64,000 bases of DNA. Origin: Candidatus Blautia intestinigallinarum (GTDB lineage: Bacteria > Bacillota > Clostridia > Lachnospirales > Lachnospiraceae). The notes under the pieces are model-generated. The model was not told the origin of the DNA, searched no databases, and saw only the letters and a program-made list of their open reading frames with translations. The stretch is from positions 62,001 through 126,000 of the forward strand of contig DXIX01000023.1 in the NCBI GenBank assembly GCA_019112635.1. Direction: 5' to 3'. Made by a program: the position numbers and the translations under genes. Position 1 is the stretch's first letter. Each line of letters starts with the position of its first letter. Of the stretch, positions 1 through 8,836 are shown one piece after another.

Positions 1-1
1 A

Positions 2-2509
2 ATGGCTCCGATGAAACCTTATTTCACAGGGGCTGAGATCCCGCCGAGAAAGAGAGTGACGACCTGTCAGAAATGTATCCGTACCGGAGACATCGAGAAT
101 GTGGGAAAGACAGCACGCCACGGAACCTTTTTTGAGATGCTGGGAAACTTTTCATTCGGTGATTATTTCAAAAGTGAGTCTCTGCGCTGGTCCTGGGAGT
201 TCCTCACAGAGGTGATCGGGCTGGATCCGAACCGTCTCTATCCTTCCATTTATCTGGATGACGAGGAAGCTTTTGAGATCTGGAACAAGGAGATTGGAAT
301 TCCGGCGGAGCGGATTTTCCGTTTTGGCAAGGAAGATAATTTCTGGGAGCACGGGGCAGGACCCTGCGGTCCCTGTTCAGAGATTTACTATGACCGCGGG
401 GAGAAATACGGATGCGGAAAGCCGGACTGTACAGTGGGCTGCGACTGCGACCGTTACATTGAGATCTGGAACAACGTCTTTACTCAGTTTGAGAATGATG
501 GCGAGGGACATTATACAGAGCTGGAACAGAAGAATATTGATACCGGAATGGGACTGGAGCGTCTGGCGACGATCGTCCAGGAAGTGGATTCCATCTTTGA
601 TGTGGACACGAACTGCGCTCTGAGAAACAAGGTCTGCGAGGTCGCAGGCGTGGAGTATCTTAAGGATGAGAAGACGGACGTCTCTATCCGGCTGATCACA
701 GACCATGTGAAGAGTTCCACCTTCATGATTTCTGACGGCATCATGCCTACCAACGAGGGAAGAGGATATGTTCTGCGCCGTCTGATCCGCCGTGCTGCCC
801 GCCACGGACGCCTTCTGGGAATCAAGGGCAATTTCCTCGCGAAACTGAGTGAGGAAGTGATCGAAGGTTCCAAGGACGGTTATCCGGAGCTGGAAGAGAA
901 GAAGGAATTTATCTTTAATGTACTGAATAATGAGGAAAATCAGTTCAGCAAGACCATCGATCAGGGTCTGAAGATTCTCTCAGAGATGGAGAATAAGATG
1001 CGGGAAGCCAAAGAGAAGACTCTGTCCGGAGAAAATGCATTTAAACTTTATGATACTTATGGATTCCCGCTGGATCTGACCAAAGAGATTCTTGAGGAAA
1101 AAGGATACCAGGTGGATGAGGAAGGTTTCCAGAAATCCATGGAGATCCAGAGAACACAGGCAAGAGACGCACGGGAAGTTTCCAATTATATGGGTGCGGA
1201 TGCCACCGTATATGATGAGATTGACCCGGCTGTGACCACAGAATTTGCGGGTTACGACCATCTCTCCTTCGAGTCTGCGGTGACGGTGATGACCACAGAG
1301 ACTGAACTGGTGTCTTCCCTTGTGGAGGGACAGAAGGGAACCATTTTTGTGGAGAAGACTCCTTTCTATGCGACCATGGGCGGCCAGGAAGGAGATACCG
1401 GTGTCATTTCTACACCGAACGGTACTTTCCAGGTAGAAGAGACGATCAAGCTGCGCGGCGGAAAATTCGGCCATGTGGGACATATGGTATCTGGTATGAT
1501 CAGTGATCAGGATATCGTGAAATTGGAAGTGAATGTACAGGGACGAAGAGACACCGAGAAGAACCACAGTGCAACCCATCTTCTGCAGAAAGCATTGAAG
1601 ACTGTACTGGGATCCCATGTGGAACAGAAGGGATCTTTGGTGACTCCTGACCGTCTGCGTTTTGACTTCGCGCATTTCCAGGCAATGACCCAGGAAGAGA
1701 TGGATCAGGTTGAAGATCTCGTAAATCAGGAGATTCAGGCAGCTCTGCCGGTCCGCACAGATATCATGGACATTGAAGAGGCGAAAAAGACAGGTGCCAT
1801 GGCACTTTTCGGAGAGAAATACGAGGAGAAAGTCCGCGTGGTTTCCATGGGCGATTTCTCCAAGGAACTCTGCGGCGGTACGCATGTGGGGAACACCAGC
1901 CAGATCTTACTGTTCAAGCTGGTATCTGAGTCTGGAATCGCTGCCGGTGTGCGAAGAATTGAGGCCCTGACTGGAAACGGTGTGATTCGTTATTATAAAG
2001 AGCTGGAACAGACTCTGAAACAGGCGGCGAAGTCTGCGAAGACGACACCTGCGGAGCTGGATGAGAAAATTCTTCAGATGCAGGGAGAGATCAAGAGCCT
2101 TCACAGTGTGAATGAGTCTTTGAAGAGCAAGCTGGCACAGGGATCTCTGGGAGATATCATGAGCCATGTGGTGGAGGTCAAGGGCGTGAAGCTTTTGGCT
2201 GCGAAATTATCCGATGTGGACATGAATGGCATGCGTGATCTGGGAGATCAGCTGAAAGAGAAGATCGCAGATGGTGTTGTGGTTCTGGCAGCGGTGAACA
2301 ATGGAAAAGTAAATCTGCTTGCGATGGTGACAGATGGAGCGATGAAACAGGGGGCACATGCCGGAAATCTGGTTAAAGCCGCAGCAGCGATTGTCGGCGG
2401 CGGTGGCGGCGGACGTCCGAATATGGCACAGGCCGGCGGCAAGAATCCGGAGAAAGTGGACGAGGCCATCGAAAAAATACCGGAAATTCTGGAAAATCAG
2501 CTGAAATAG
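2..2509 (+). CDS. alaS: alanyl-tRNA synthetase, 5' partial
   Basis: Alanyl-tRNA synthetase charges tRNA-Ala in the cytosol and hydrolyses Ser- and Gly-tRNA-Ala errors. The window opens inside the gene: the first visible residues already belong to the class II catalytic core (CQKCIRTGDIENVG, then HGTFFEMLGNFSFGDYF). About 45 N-terminal residues therefore lie upstream, and the ATG at base 2 is internal. The editing-domain zinc motif HSATH is at visible residues 522-526 and CGGTH at 624-628. The C-Ala domain ends with the glycine-rich GGGGGGRPNMAQAGG motif. The visible 835 residues plus the missing part match the usual length of about 880. I see no terminator before the rpsU promoter. Confidence 0.98.
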   Translation: MAPMKPYFTGAEIPPRKRVTTCQKCIRTGDIENVGKTARHGTFFEMLGNFSFGDYFKSESLRWSWEFLTEVIGLDPNRLYPSIYLDDEEAFEIWNKEIGIPAERIFRFGKEDNFWEHGAGPCGPCSEIYYDRGEKYGCGKPDCTVGCDCDRYIEIWNNVFTQFENDGEGHYTELEQKNIDTGMGLERLATIVQEVDSIFDVDTNCALRNKVCEVAGVEYLKDEKTDVSIRLITDHVKSSTFMISDGIMPTNEGRGYVLRRLIRRAARHGRLLGIKGNFLAKLSEEVIEGSKDGYPELEEKKEFIFNVLNNEENQFSKTIDQGLKILSEMENKMREAKEKTLSGENAFKLYDTYGFPLDLTKEILEEKGYQVDEEGFQKSMEIQRTQARDAREVSNYMGADATVYDEIDPAVTTEFAGYDHLSFESAVTVMTTETELVSSLVEGQKGTIFVEKTPFYATMGGQEGDTGVISTPNGTFQVEETIKLRGGKFGHVGHMVSGMISDQDIVKLEVNVQGRRDTEKNHSATHLLQKALKTVLGSHVEQKGSLVTPDRLRFDFAHFQAMTQEEMDQVEDLVNQEIQAALPVRTDIMDIEEAKKTGAMALFGEKYEEKVRVVSMGDFSKELCGGTHVGNTSQILLFKLVSESGIAAGVRRIEALTGNGVIRYYKELEQTLKQAAKSAKTTPAELDEKILQMQGEIKSLHSVNESLKSKLAQGSLGDIMSHVVEVKGVKLLAAKLSDVDMNGMRDLGDQLKEKIADGVVVLAAVNNGKVNLLAMVTDGAMKQGAHAGNLVKAAAAIVGGGGGGRPNMAQAGGKNPEKVDEAIEKIPEILENQLK

Positions 2510-2550
2510 AGATTCTCAGTCAAATTTTTTGCAAAAATCCTGAAAACCAG

Positions 2551-2578
2551 TTGACGAAATTTCAGAATCTGCTATAAT
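2551..2578 (+). promoter_or_regulatory. sigma-A promoter of rpsU
   Basis: TTGACG at 2551-2556 and a perfect TATAAT at 2573-2578 are separated by 16 bases, directly after alaS and before rpsU. The predicted leader is about 70 bases. Confidence 0.78.
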
Positions 2579-2605
2579 ATCAGATGTGCAATACAAATAC
2601 CCAGA

Positions 2606-2634
2606 CAGTTGTATTTCAGCACAATCTACAACTG
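2606..2634 (+). other. stem-loop in the rpsU leader next to the Shine-Dalgarno
   Basis: CAGTTGTA (2606-2613) and TACAACTG (2627-2634) form a perfect 8-bp stem with a 13-base loop. The 3' arm ends on the first G of the GGAGGGAGG tract (2634-2642), so folding could limit ribosome access. A regulatory role is inference. Confidence 0.5.
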
Positions 2635-2656
2635 GAGGGAGGTTAGGTGTGAGTCT

Positions 2657-2833
2657 ATGTCAAATGTAATCGTAAAAGAGAACGAGACTTTAGATAGCGC
2701 TCTTCGCAGATTCAAACGCAGCTGCGCAAAAGCAGGTATTCAGCAGGAGATTCGAAAAAGAGAGCATTACGAGAAGCCAAGCGTTCGTCGTAAGAAAAAA
2801 TCTGAAGCTGCTAGAAAACGTAAATATAATTAA
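2657..2833 (+). CDS. rpsU: 30S ribosomal protein S21
   Basis: S21 is a small basic protein of the 30S platform near the anti-Shine-Dalgarno end of 16S rRNA. The 58-residue product starts [20 protein letters not shown] and ends in a lysine/arginine-rich helix ([16 protein letters not shown]), as the family does. The reading frame is open upstream to 2609, but ATG 2657 is chosen because it gives the canonical N-terminus and lies after the purine-rich tract GGAGGGAGG and AGGTG. The gene is monocistronic: it has its own promoter and a strong terminator 8 bases after the stop codon. Confidence 0.97.
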   Translation: MSNVIVKENETLDSALRRFKRSCAKAGIQQEIRKREHYEKPSVRRKKKSEAARKRKYN

Positions 2834-2840
2834 TGTGCGC

Positions 2841-2872
2841 AAAAAATCCCTGTCATTCGGCAGGGATTTTTT
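2841..2872 (+). terminator. intrinsic terminator of rpsU
   Basis: AAAAAATCCCTG (2841-2852) pairs with CAGGGATTTTTT (2861-2872) around an 8-base loop. The 3' arm itself provides the U-tract. Confidence 0.9.
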
Positions 2873-2899
2873 AGAGATTACAATCGGAAGGAAATAGCC

Positions 2900-4456
2900 G
2901 TGTTAATAAAAACCCTGAAAAAATTACTGCAATTAATTTTTAATCGCATTTTTTATGTGACGGTAGCGTTACTTGTACAACTTGGGTGGATTTTTATACT
3001 TTTTTGGCAGGTGAATAATTATTCCAGATATGCCTCCTGGGCGTTGAGCGCAGCCAGTATCGTCTGTGTCCTCTGGATTATGAACAAGAAGATCAATCCT
3101 TCTTATAAACTTGCTTGGACGACGCTGATTCTGGTGATCCCGGTCTTTGGAATGGTTCTGTATCTGTTATTCGGAAAGTCCAGAGTGAATTCAGGGATGT
3201 CTGAGCGTTTTGACTCGGCTCTGGATGAGTGCTGGCCTTATCTCAAGGAGAGAGAGGCAGAGATGGAGGAGCTGCGCAGCCTGGATCCCAGTATGGCGAT
3301 TCAGTCCCAATACATCCAGAATTATTCCGGCTACCCTCTCCATAAAAATACAACAGTGGAATATTTTCAGGTGGGAGATGATATTTTTCCCACACTGATT
3401 GAGGAATTGGAGAACGCAAAACACTATATTTTCATGGAATATTTCATCATCAACTACGGTGTGATGTGGTGTTCAATTCTGGATATTCTGGAGAAAAAGG
3501 TAGAAGAAGGAGTGGATGTCCGGCTGATTTATGATGATTTTGGCTGTCTGACCACGCTTCCCCATAAATACTACAAGGAGCTTCAGGCAAAAGGAATCAA
3601 ATGCCAGGTCTTCAATCCATTCCGGCCATTTTTGAATGTCATCATGAATAACCGGGATCACAGAAAAATCTGTGTGATTGACGGACATACCGGGTTCACC
3701 GGGGGCATCAATCTGGCTGATGAATATATCAACCAGCGGGAACGTTTCGGACACTGGAAAGATACAGGCGTGATGCTGAAGGGAGAGGGTGTCTGGAATC
3801 TCACAGCGATGTTTCTCCATATGTGGAATGCGGTCAACAAGACGGAGGATACAGGCAATTTCAAGAATTATCTTCCGTACCGTTACCATCCGGCTTCCTT
3901 TGAGAGTGACGGTTTTGTTCAGCCGTACTGTGATTCTCCCCTGGATAATGAGACCGTGGGCGAGAATGTGTACATGAATATCATCAACCGGGCGAAGCGC
4001 TATGTCTATATCTGTACGCCGTATCTGATCATTGACAACGAGATGATGACAGCTCTGTGTCTGGCCTCAAAAGGCGGTGTGGACGTCCGGATTATGACAC
4101 CGGGAATTCCGGATAAAAAGATGGTGTTTCTTCTGACCCGCTCTTACTATGAACAGCTTTTGGAGGCAGGCGTGAAGATTTATGAGTATCAGCCAGGCTT
4201 TCTCCATGCGAAATCTTTTGTGTGTGACGATGAGGTGGCGGTAGTGGGAACCATCAATATGGATTACCGAAGTCTGTATCTGCATTTTGAGAATGGTGTG
4301 TGGATGTACCGCAATCATGCGGTCATGGATGTAAAAGAAGATTTCGTGGAGACTCTGGAGTACTGCCAGCAGATCACCATGGAGTACTGTACACAGAGAA
4401 AGCTCCCTGTGCGGATCACACAGAGTCTGCTCAGACTGTGCGCGCCGATGCTTTAA
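2900..4456 (+). CDS. cls: cardiolipin synthase (phospholipase D family)
   Basis: This membrane enzyme joins two phosphatidylglycerol molecules into cardiolipin plus glycerol. The 518-residue protein has two or three N-terminal hydrophobic segments (about residues 10-90, including a PLDc_N-like LAWTTLILVIPVFGMVLYLLFG). Two catalytic HKD motifs follow: HRKICVIDGHTGFTGGIN and HAKSFVCDDEVAVVGTINMD. The length is that of Firmicutes Cls enzymes. The start is GTG 2900, seven bases after GGAAGGA at 2886-2892. It begins 28 bases after the rpsU terminator and no clear promoter is visible, so it may depend on read-through. Confidence 0.95.
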   Translation: MLIKTLKKLLQLIFNRIFYVTVALLVQLGWIFILFWQVNNYSRYASWALSAASIVCVLWIMNKKINPSYKLAWTTLILVIPVFGMVLYLLFGKSRVNSGMSERFDSALDECWPYLKEREAEMEELRSLDPSMAIQSQYIQNYSGYPLHKNTTVEYFQVGDDIFPTLIEELENAKHYIFMEYFIINYGVMWCSILDILEKKVEEGVDVRLIYDDFGCLTTLPHKYYKELQAKGIKCQVFNPFRPFLNVIMNNRDHRKICVIDGHTGFTGGINLADEYINQRERFGHWKDTGVMLKGEGVWNLTAMFLHMWNAVNKTEDTGNFKNYLPYRYHPASFESDGFVQPYCDSPLDNETVGENVYMNIINRAKRYVYICTPYLIIDNEMMTALCLASKGGVDVRIMTPGIPDKKMVFLLTRSYYEQLLEAGVKIYEYQPGFLHAKSFVCDDEVAVVGTINMDYRSLYLHFENGVWMYRNHAVMDVKEDFVETLEYCQQITMEYCTQRKLPVRITQSLLRLCAPML

Positions 4457-4486
4457 AGTTTTTGGATGTCTTAAAACTCTAAAATC

Positions 4487-4513
4487 AAAGGAGTGTAAGG
4501 CATCCTTTTTCTT
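4487..4513 (+). terminator. weak terminator-like hairpin after cls
   Basis: AAAGGA (4487-4492) can pair with TCCTTT (4503-4508), followed by TTCTTTT. The stem is only 6 bp, so the call is tentative. Confidence 0.35.
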
Positions 4514-4592
4514 TTGCGGCCGGAAAAGACTTTGCATATTTCCATTCAATCTGCCCTAAAATAGAAGGAGAAGTTTTTTAAGGGTGGAACTG

Positions 4593-5801
4593 ATGGGAAA
4601 GAGGATCACAGCATACACAATGGTTCTGGCCATGTTTTTGTCTATTCTCATGCCGGTACATACGGTCCGGGCAAAGCAGACATCCCCGGAGCAAGAGACC
4701 CAGGAAGAGAGTCTGATCGAGGCTCCCTGCGGAGTGCTTCTGGAGGCATCCACGGGGAAGGTGATCTATGAAAAAGAGAAAGATACCATGCGCAGTCCTG
4801 CCAGCATCACTAAGATTATGACACTGATACTGATTTTTGATGCCCTGGAAGAGGGAAAACTTCAGATGGAGGATCTGGTGACTACAAGTGCCCATGCCAA
4901 ATCCATGGGAGGCTCTCAGGTGTATCTGGAAGAAGGGGAGACGCAGAGTGTGGAGACCCTGATCAAATGTATCGTGATTGCTTCCGGGAATGATGCCAGC
5001 GTGGCCATGGCGGAGCATATCGCAGGCAGCGAGGAAGCCTTTGTCAAAATGATGAATGAGAGAGCCAGGAGTCTGGGAATGACCAGCACGCATTTTGAGG
5101 ACTGCTGCGGGCTTACCGACTCGGAGAACCATTACACCACTGCTTACGATGTGGCATTGATGTCCCGGGAACTGGTGACACACTATCCGGAAATTCTGAA
5201 TTATTCTTCCATCTGGATGGATATCATCACTCATAAGACCAGGCAGGGAACCAGCGAATTCGGATTGACCAACACCAATAAACTGGTGCGCAGCTATGAG
5301 GGATGTGTAGGACTGAAAACAGGGAGCACCAGCCTGGCGAAGTATTGTGTCAGCGCGGTGGCTGTGCGGGATCAAATGACGCTGATTGCCGTGGTGATGG
5401 GCGCTGAGAATTACAAGATTCGTTTTCAGGACGCGGCTGCCATGCTCAACTATGGGTTTGCCAGATGCAGCCTGTACCAGGACGAGGACGCGGACAGGGA
5501 ATTCGCGGTGAATGTCCGGGGAGGAAAGGAAGAGCAGGTGACTGGCGTGTACGAGAAAGGTTTCACCTACGTGGATACCACGGGAAAATCTCTGGATCAG
5601 GTAAAGAAGAAAACGGTTCTGTCCGAGAATCTGAAAGCACCGGTCAAAAAGGGGGATGTCCTGGGAAAGACGGTCTATTATCTTGACCAGGAGCCCATTG
5701 GGGAGGCAAAGATTGTGGCACGTCAGGGGATGGAAGAAGCACAGTACACAGATCGTCTAAGGCAGATCTGGCAGGAATGGCTTCTGGAGGAGATGATATG
5801 A
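4593..5801 (+). CDS. D-alanyl-D-alanine carboxypeptidase (S11, DacF type)
   Basis: An exported penicillin-binding carboxypeptidase that trims the terminal D-Ala from peptidoglycan stem peptides. Residues 1-28 form a signal peptide (KRITAYTMVLAMFLSILMP...VRA). The active-site motifs are in order: SITK (S-x-x-K), SGND (S-x-N) and LKTGST (K-T-G). The C-terminal PBP5-like beta domain is followed by an amphipathic tail (LRQIWQEWLLEEMI) that could anchor the protein to the membrane. Length is about 400 residues, typical of DacF. An in-frame GTG at 4584 is an alternative start; ATG 4593 follows AAGGGTGG closely. A second S11 enzyme lies at 9280. Confidence 0.93.
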   Translation: MGKRITAYTMVLAMFLSILMPVHTVRAKQTSPEQETQEESLIEAPCGVLLEASTGKVIYEKEKDTMRSPASITKIMTLILIFDALEEGKLQMEDLVTTSAHAKSMGGSQVYLEEGETQSVETLIKCIVIASGNDASVAMAEHIAGSEEAFVKMMNERARSLGMTSTHFEDCCGLTDSENHYTTAYDVALMSRELVTHYPEILNYSSIWMDIITHKTRQGTSEFGLTNTNKLVRSYEGCVGLKTGSTSLAKYCVSAVAVRDQMTLIAVVMGAENYKIRFQDAAAMLNYGFARCSLYQDEDADREFAVNVRGGKEEQVTGVYEKGFTYVDTTGKSLDQVKKKTVLSENLKAPVKKGDVLGKTVYYLDQEPIGEAKIVARQGMEEAQYTDRLRQIWQEWLLEEMI

Positions 5802-5835
5802 TAAATTTTATGTGGCTGGAATGAAGTCTCTTTGT

Positions 5836-5841
5836 TATAAT
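5836..5841 (+). promoter_or_regulatory. possible -10 box before the phosphoesterase-scpAB genes
   Basis: TATAAT at 5836-5841. The best -35 17 bases upstream, TGGCTG (5813-5818), is poor, so this is tentative. Confidence 0.38.
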
Positions 5842-5865
5842 GGGAAAAGTGAGGAGGAAATACCA

Positions 5866-6699
5866 ATGAAAAAACCGGAATTTTTTCTGGAACCCTATAC
5901 CATTGAGTCCGGGAAAATCTGCCAGAATTCAGGAAACATCCGTTTTTGTTTTCTCAGCGATCTCCACGGCATGGTGTTCGGCCGAAATAATGAGAAACTT
6001 TTCAGGGCGATTGCCTCTTTTTCTCCGGATGGAATCCTGGTGGGCGGCGATATGGTGATCGGCAAGAAGTATGAGGCTGAAGCTTCCATGGAGCCGGCCT
6101 TGGAGTTGATGAGAAGACTTGGAAGCAAATATCCGGTCTGGTATGCTCTGGGCAACCATGAGTATCGGATGATGAAAAATACAGAGTGCTATGGAACAGC
6201 ATATCAGGTGTATGAGGAAAAATTGAAGGCGATGGGGGTGACCCTGCTGCACAACGATCAGGCAGAATTTCAGATACGGGGAAGCCGTTTTCGCGTTTAC
6301 GGGCTGGAACTGGAGGAAGAGTATTATCGGAAACCGAGGTCAAAACCTCTGACCTGCGGGTATATGGATCAACTTTTGGGAAGCCGGGGAACTTCTCTTG
6401 AAGAATACCGAATTCTTCTGGCACATAATCCCAGATATGGAAAGACTTATTTTCAGTGGGGAGCAGATCTCATTCTCTCGGGACATTACCATGGGGGGCT
6501 TATGCGGCTTGGAAGAAGAGTCGGATTGGTGTCTCCGCAGTTTCATCCTTTTCCCAGATACTGCTGCGGAGATTTCGCGAGAAAAGAACAACGAATGATT
6601 GTCAGCGCAGGTCTCGGGGAGCACACAGTTCCCATACGGATCCATAATCCACGGGTTTTGATTATGATTACGCTGGTTCCCCGCCGGCGCGGAAGATAA
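5866..6699 (+). CDS. calcineurin-like metallophosphoesterase (YkuE-like)
   Basis: The protein carries the metallophosphoesterase signature in order: SDLHG (D-x-H), VGGDMV (G-G-D), ALGNHEYR (G-N-H-E), an LLAHNP histidine and SGHYHGG (G-H-x-H). These residues bind two metal ions. Length is about 277 residues. Family members hydrolyse phosphoester or pyrophosphate bonds (YkuE and LpxH relatives); the substrate here cannot be read from sequence. ATG 5866 follows GAGGAGGAAA. An in-frame upstream ATG at 5812 lacks a ribosome site and would sit inside the -10 region. I see no clear transmembrane segment. The gene probably heads a cluster with scpA and scpB. Confidence 0.88.
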   Translation: MKKPEFFLEPYTIESGKICQNSGNIRFCFLSDLHGMVFGRNNEKLFRAIASFSPDGILVGGDMVIGKKYEAEASMEPALELMRRLGSKYPVWYALGNHEYRMMKNTECYGTAYQVYEEKLKAMGVTLLHNDQAEFQIRGSRFRVYGLELEEEYYRKPRSKPLTCGYMDQLLGSRGTSLEEYRILLAHNPRYGKTYFQWGADLILSGHYHGGLMRLGRRVGLVSPQFHPFPRYCCGDFARKEQRMIVSAGLGEHTVPIRIHNPRVLIMITLVPRRRGR

Positions 6700-6714
6700 A
6701 ATGGGAGGTACATC

Positions 6715-7461
6715 ATGGCGATTTCTGTAAAGCTTCCGGTGTTTGAAGGACCGCTGGATCTTCTGCTGCACCTGATTGACAAAAATAAAATCGACATTTA
6801 TGATATTCCGATCGCGGAGATTACGGATCAGTATATGGAATACATTCACCAGATGGAAGCGGAGAACCTGAATGTCATGAGCGAGTTTCTGGTGATGGCG
6901 GCCACGCTCCTTGATATCAAATGCAGGATGCTTCTCCCCAAAGAAATCAATGAGGAAGGGGAGGAGGAAGATCCCAGGGCAGAGCTGGTGGAGAAACTGC
7001 TGGAATATAAGATGTATAAATACATGTCCTATGAACTGAGAGACCGCATGGAAGATGCGGGCAAGGTCTTTTACCGGCAGCCGGATGTTCCCAGAGAAGT
7101 CCGGGAATACCAGGTACCAGTGGAACCGTCCAAACTGCTGGAGGGGATCACCTTGGAGAAGCTCAATGCCATCTACCGTTCTGTGATCCGCAGGCGGGAA
7201 GATAAGATGGATCCCATCCGGAGTAAATTTGGAAAAATAGAAAAAGAAGAGGTGAATCTTCCGGACAAGATGGAATATGTCCGTTCCTACGCGGCGAATC
7301 ACAGAAGCTTTTCTTTTCGGGATCTTTTGGAGAGACAGGCGGGAAAGATGCAGGTGATTGTCACATTTCTGGCAGTTCTGGAATTGATGAAACTGGGAGA
7401 GATCCGGGTCTGCCAGGAAGAACTCTTCGATGACATTCAGATAGATTACATAGAGAAATGA
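6715..7461 (+). CDS. scpA: segregation and condensation protein A
   Basis: ScpA is the kleisin that bridges SMC heads and, with ScpB, forms the bacterial condensin loaded near the origin. The N-terminus has the classic FEGPLDLLLHLIDKNKIDIYDIPI signature. It is followed by helices with LLPKE and a C-terminal winged-helix region (SFRDLLERQAGKMQVIVTFLAVLELMK) that contacts the SMC head. The 248-residue length is normal. A GGGAGG site precedes ATG 6715. The stop lies 9 bases before scpB, so translation is probably coupled. No smc gene lies in this window. Confidence 0.97.
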   Translation: MAISVKLPVFEGPLDLLLHLIDKNKIDIYDIPIAEITDQYMEYIHQMEAENLNVMSEFLVMAATLLDIKCRMLLPKEINEEGEEEDPRAELVEKLLEYKMYKYMSYELRDRMEDAGKVFYRQPDVPREVREYQVPVEPSKLLEGITLEKLNAIYRSVIRRREDKMDPIRSKFGKIEKEEVNLPDKMEYVRSYAANHRSFSFRDLLERQAGKMQVIVTFLAVLELMKLGEIRVCQEELFDDIQIDYIEK

Positions 7462-7470
7462 GGATGACCT

Positions 7471-8040
7471 ATGGGTTTGAAAGAAATGGAGGCGGCGATC
7501 GAGGCGATCCTGTTCACCATGGGACAGGCTGTGGAAGTGTCTCAGATTGCCAAGGCATTGGAACAGGATGTGAGGACTACAGAGAAAATTATTCGGAATC
7601 TGATGCTGAAATATCAGGAGGCAGACCGGGGAATTCAGATTATAGAATTGGACCACTCTTACCAGATGTGTACCAAGAAAGAATATTATAATTACCTGAT
7701 CCGGATTGCCATGCAGCCTAAGAAAGCGGCTCTGTCCGATGTGATGCTGGAGACCCTCTCCATCATTGCGTATAAGCAGCCGGTGACCAAGCTGGAGATT
7801 GAGAAAATCCGTGGAGTGAAATGTGATCATGCGGTCAACAAGCTGATCGAATATAATCTGGTTACGGAACTGGGAAGACTGGATGCCCCCGGGCGCCCGA
7901 TTGTCTTGGGAACGACGGAAGAATTCCTGAGATGTTTCGGCGTGGAAAATCTGGATGAGCTTCCGGTGATGAATCCTGTAAAATTAGAAGATTTCAAGGC
8001 GGAAGCCGAGGAAGAAGTACAGTTGAAATTAGATCTGTAA
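7471..8040 (+). CDS. scpB: segregation and condensation protein B
   Basis: ScpB dimerises and binds the ScpA linker to complete the SMC-ScpAB condensin. The 189-residue protein shows the two winged-helix domains: an N-terminal one (MEAAIEAILFTMGQAVEVSQIAKAL) and a C-terminal one with LSIIAYKQPVTKLEIEKIRGVKCDHAVNKL, followed by GRLDAPGRPIVLGTTEEFLRCFG. All are hallmark segments of the family. The gene lies directly downstream of scpA, the standard order. Confidence 0.97.
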   Translation: MGLKEMEAAIEAILFTMGQAVEVSQIAKALEQDVRTTEKIIRNLMLKYQEADRGIQIIELDHSYQMCTKKEYYNYLIRIAMQPKKAALSDVMLETLSIIAYKQPVTKLEIEKIRGVKCDHAVNKLIEYNLVTELGRLDAPGRPIVLGTTEEFLRCFGVENLDELPVMNPVKLEDFKAEAEEEVQLKLDL

Positions 8041-8059
8041 GAGAAAGGGAGGAAGGGAA

Positions 8060-8836
8060 ATGCCTACCACATTTACGCACGATCTGTTCGGACAGGAAGT
8101 TTACCGAAAACTTCCGGAACAGATAAGACACATGATACGAAGAAACGGGAGCCTGTACAGAATCGGACTGCACGGGCCGGATATCCTTTTTTATTATCAC
8201 CTGTATAAAAATCCAGTCAATCAATTGGGAGTTCAGATACACCAGGAACCGGCGAAACCTTTTTTTGAGAGAGGGATTCGCCTGGTGAGGGAGAACAAAG
8301 ACGAGGCGCTGCTGGTCTATCTCCTTGGATTTGCCTGCCATTTTCTTTTGGACAGTACCTGTCATCCCTATATTGGCACCATTGAGTCCAAGGTCACACA
8401 TACATTGATTGAGAAAGAATTGGACCGTGTGTTGATGGAGGAGAATGGGAAGGATCCTTTCCATTATTATCCGTCCTGCTGTATCCGTCCAAGCCGGCCG
8501 GCAGCGCAGACGATTCAGAGGATGTTTCCCACCCTTAAGACGAAGACGATCTACCAGTCTCTGGTGATGATGAAGCGGACCACCAATCTGATGGTCTATC
8601 GGGATTCCTTGGGGCAGAAAGGAATTCTCTTCCTGCTCAAGGCAGCAGGGCAGCAGAAGCTGGCGGATCATATTATGAAAAAAGAAAAAGATCCATCGCT
8701 GGATCCTTATCTGCTGGAGCTGAAGAAATTATTCTGGAAGGCAAGGGAAGAAGCGCCTGCTCTTCTGGAGAGTGTGATTCATGCGGTCAAAACACAGGAT
8801 GCTCTGCCTGAGCGATTCGCGCGGAATTATGAGTGA
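8060..8836 (+). CDS. zinc-dependent phospholipase C-like protein
   Basis: The 258-residue protein matches the Zn_dep_PLPC domain (S1/P1-nuclease-like fold). Metal-ligand segments are THDLFG at the N-terminus, GLHGPDILFYY, and GFACHFLLDSTCHPYIG, with further histidines in HTLIEKELDR and FHYYPS. In related secreted toxins such residues bind three zinc ions. No signal peptide is visible, so this copy is likely cytosolic, and phospholipase activity is unproven. It follows scpB by 19 bases with a GGGAGGAAGGGAA ribosome site. Its stop abuts the stop of the convergent arsR. Confidence 0.8.
   Translation: MPTTFTHDLFGQEVYRKLPEQIRHMIRRNGSLYRIGLHGPDILFYYHLYKNPVNQLGVQIHQEPAKPFFERGIRLVRENKDEALLVYLLGFACHFLLDSTCHPYIGTIESKVTHTLIEKELDRVLMEENGKDPFHYYPSCCIRPSRPAAQTIQRMFPTLKTKTIYQSLVMMKRTTNLMVYRDSLGQKGILFLLKAAGQQKLADHIMKKEKDPSLDPYLLELKKLFWKAREEAPALLESVIHAVKTQDALPERFARNYE

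Noticed and set aside
980-1885. 301-codon antisense frame inside alaS
   Set aside because: Shadow of alaS on the other strand; no ribosome site, no family resemblance, and many similar shadows occur over other genes.
6340-7830. 496-codon minus-strand frame across the phosphoesterase, scpA and scpB
   Set aside because: Antisense to three well-supported genes; composition follows their reverse complement.
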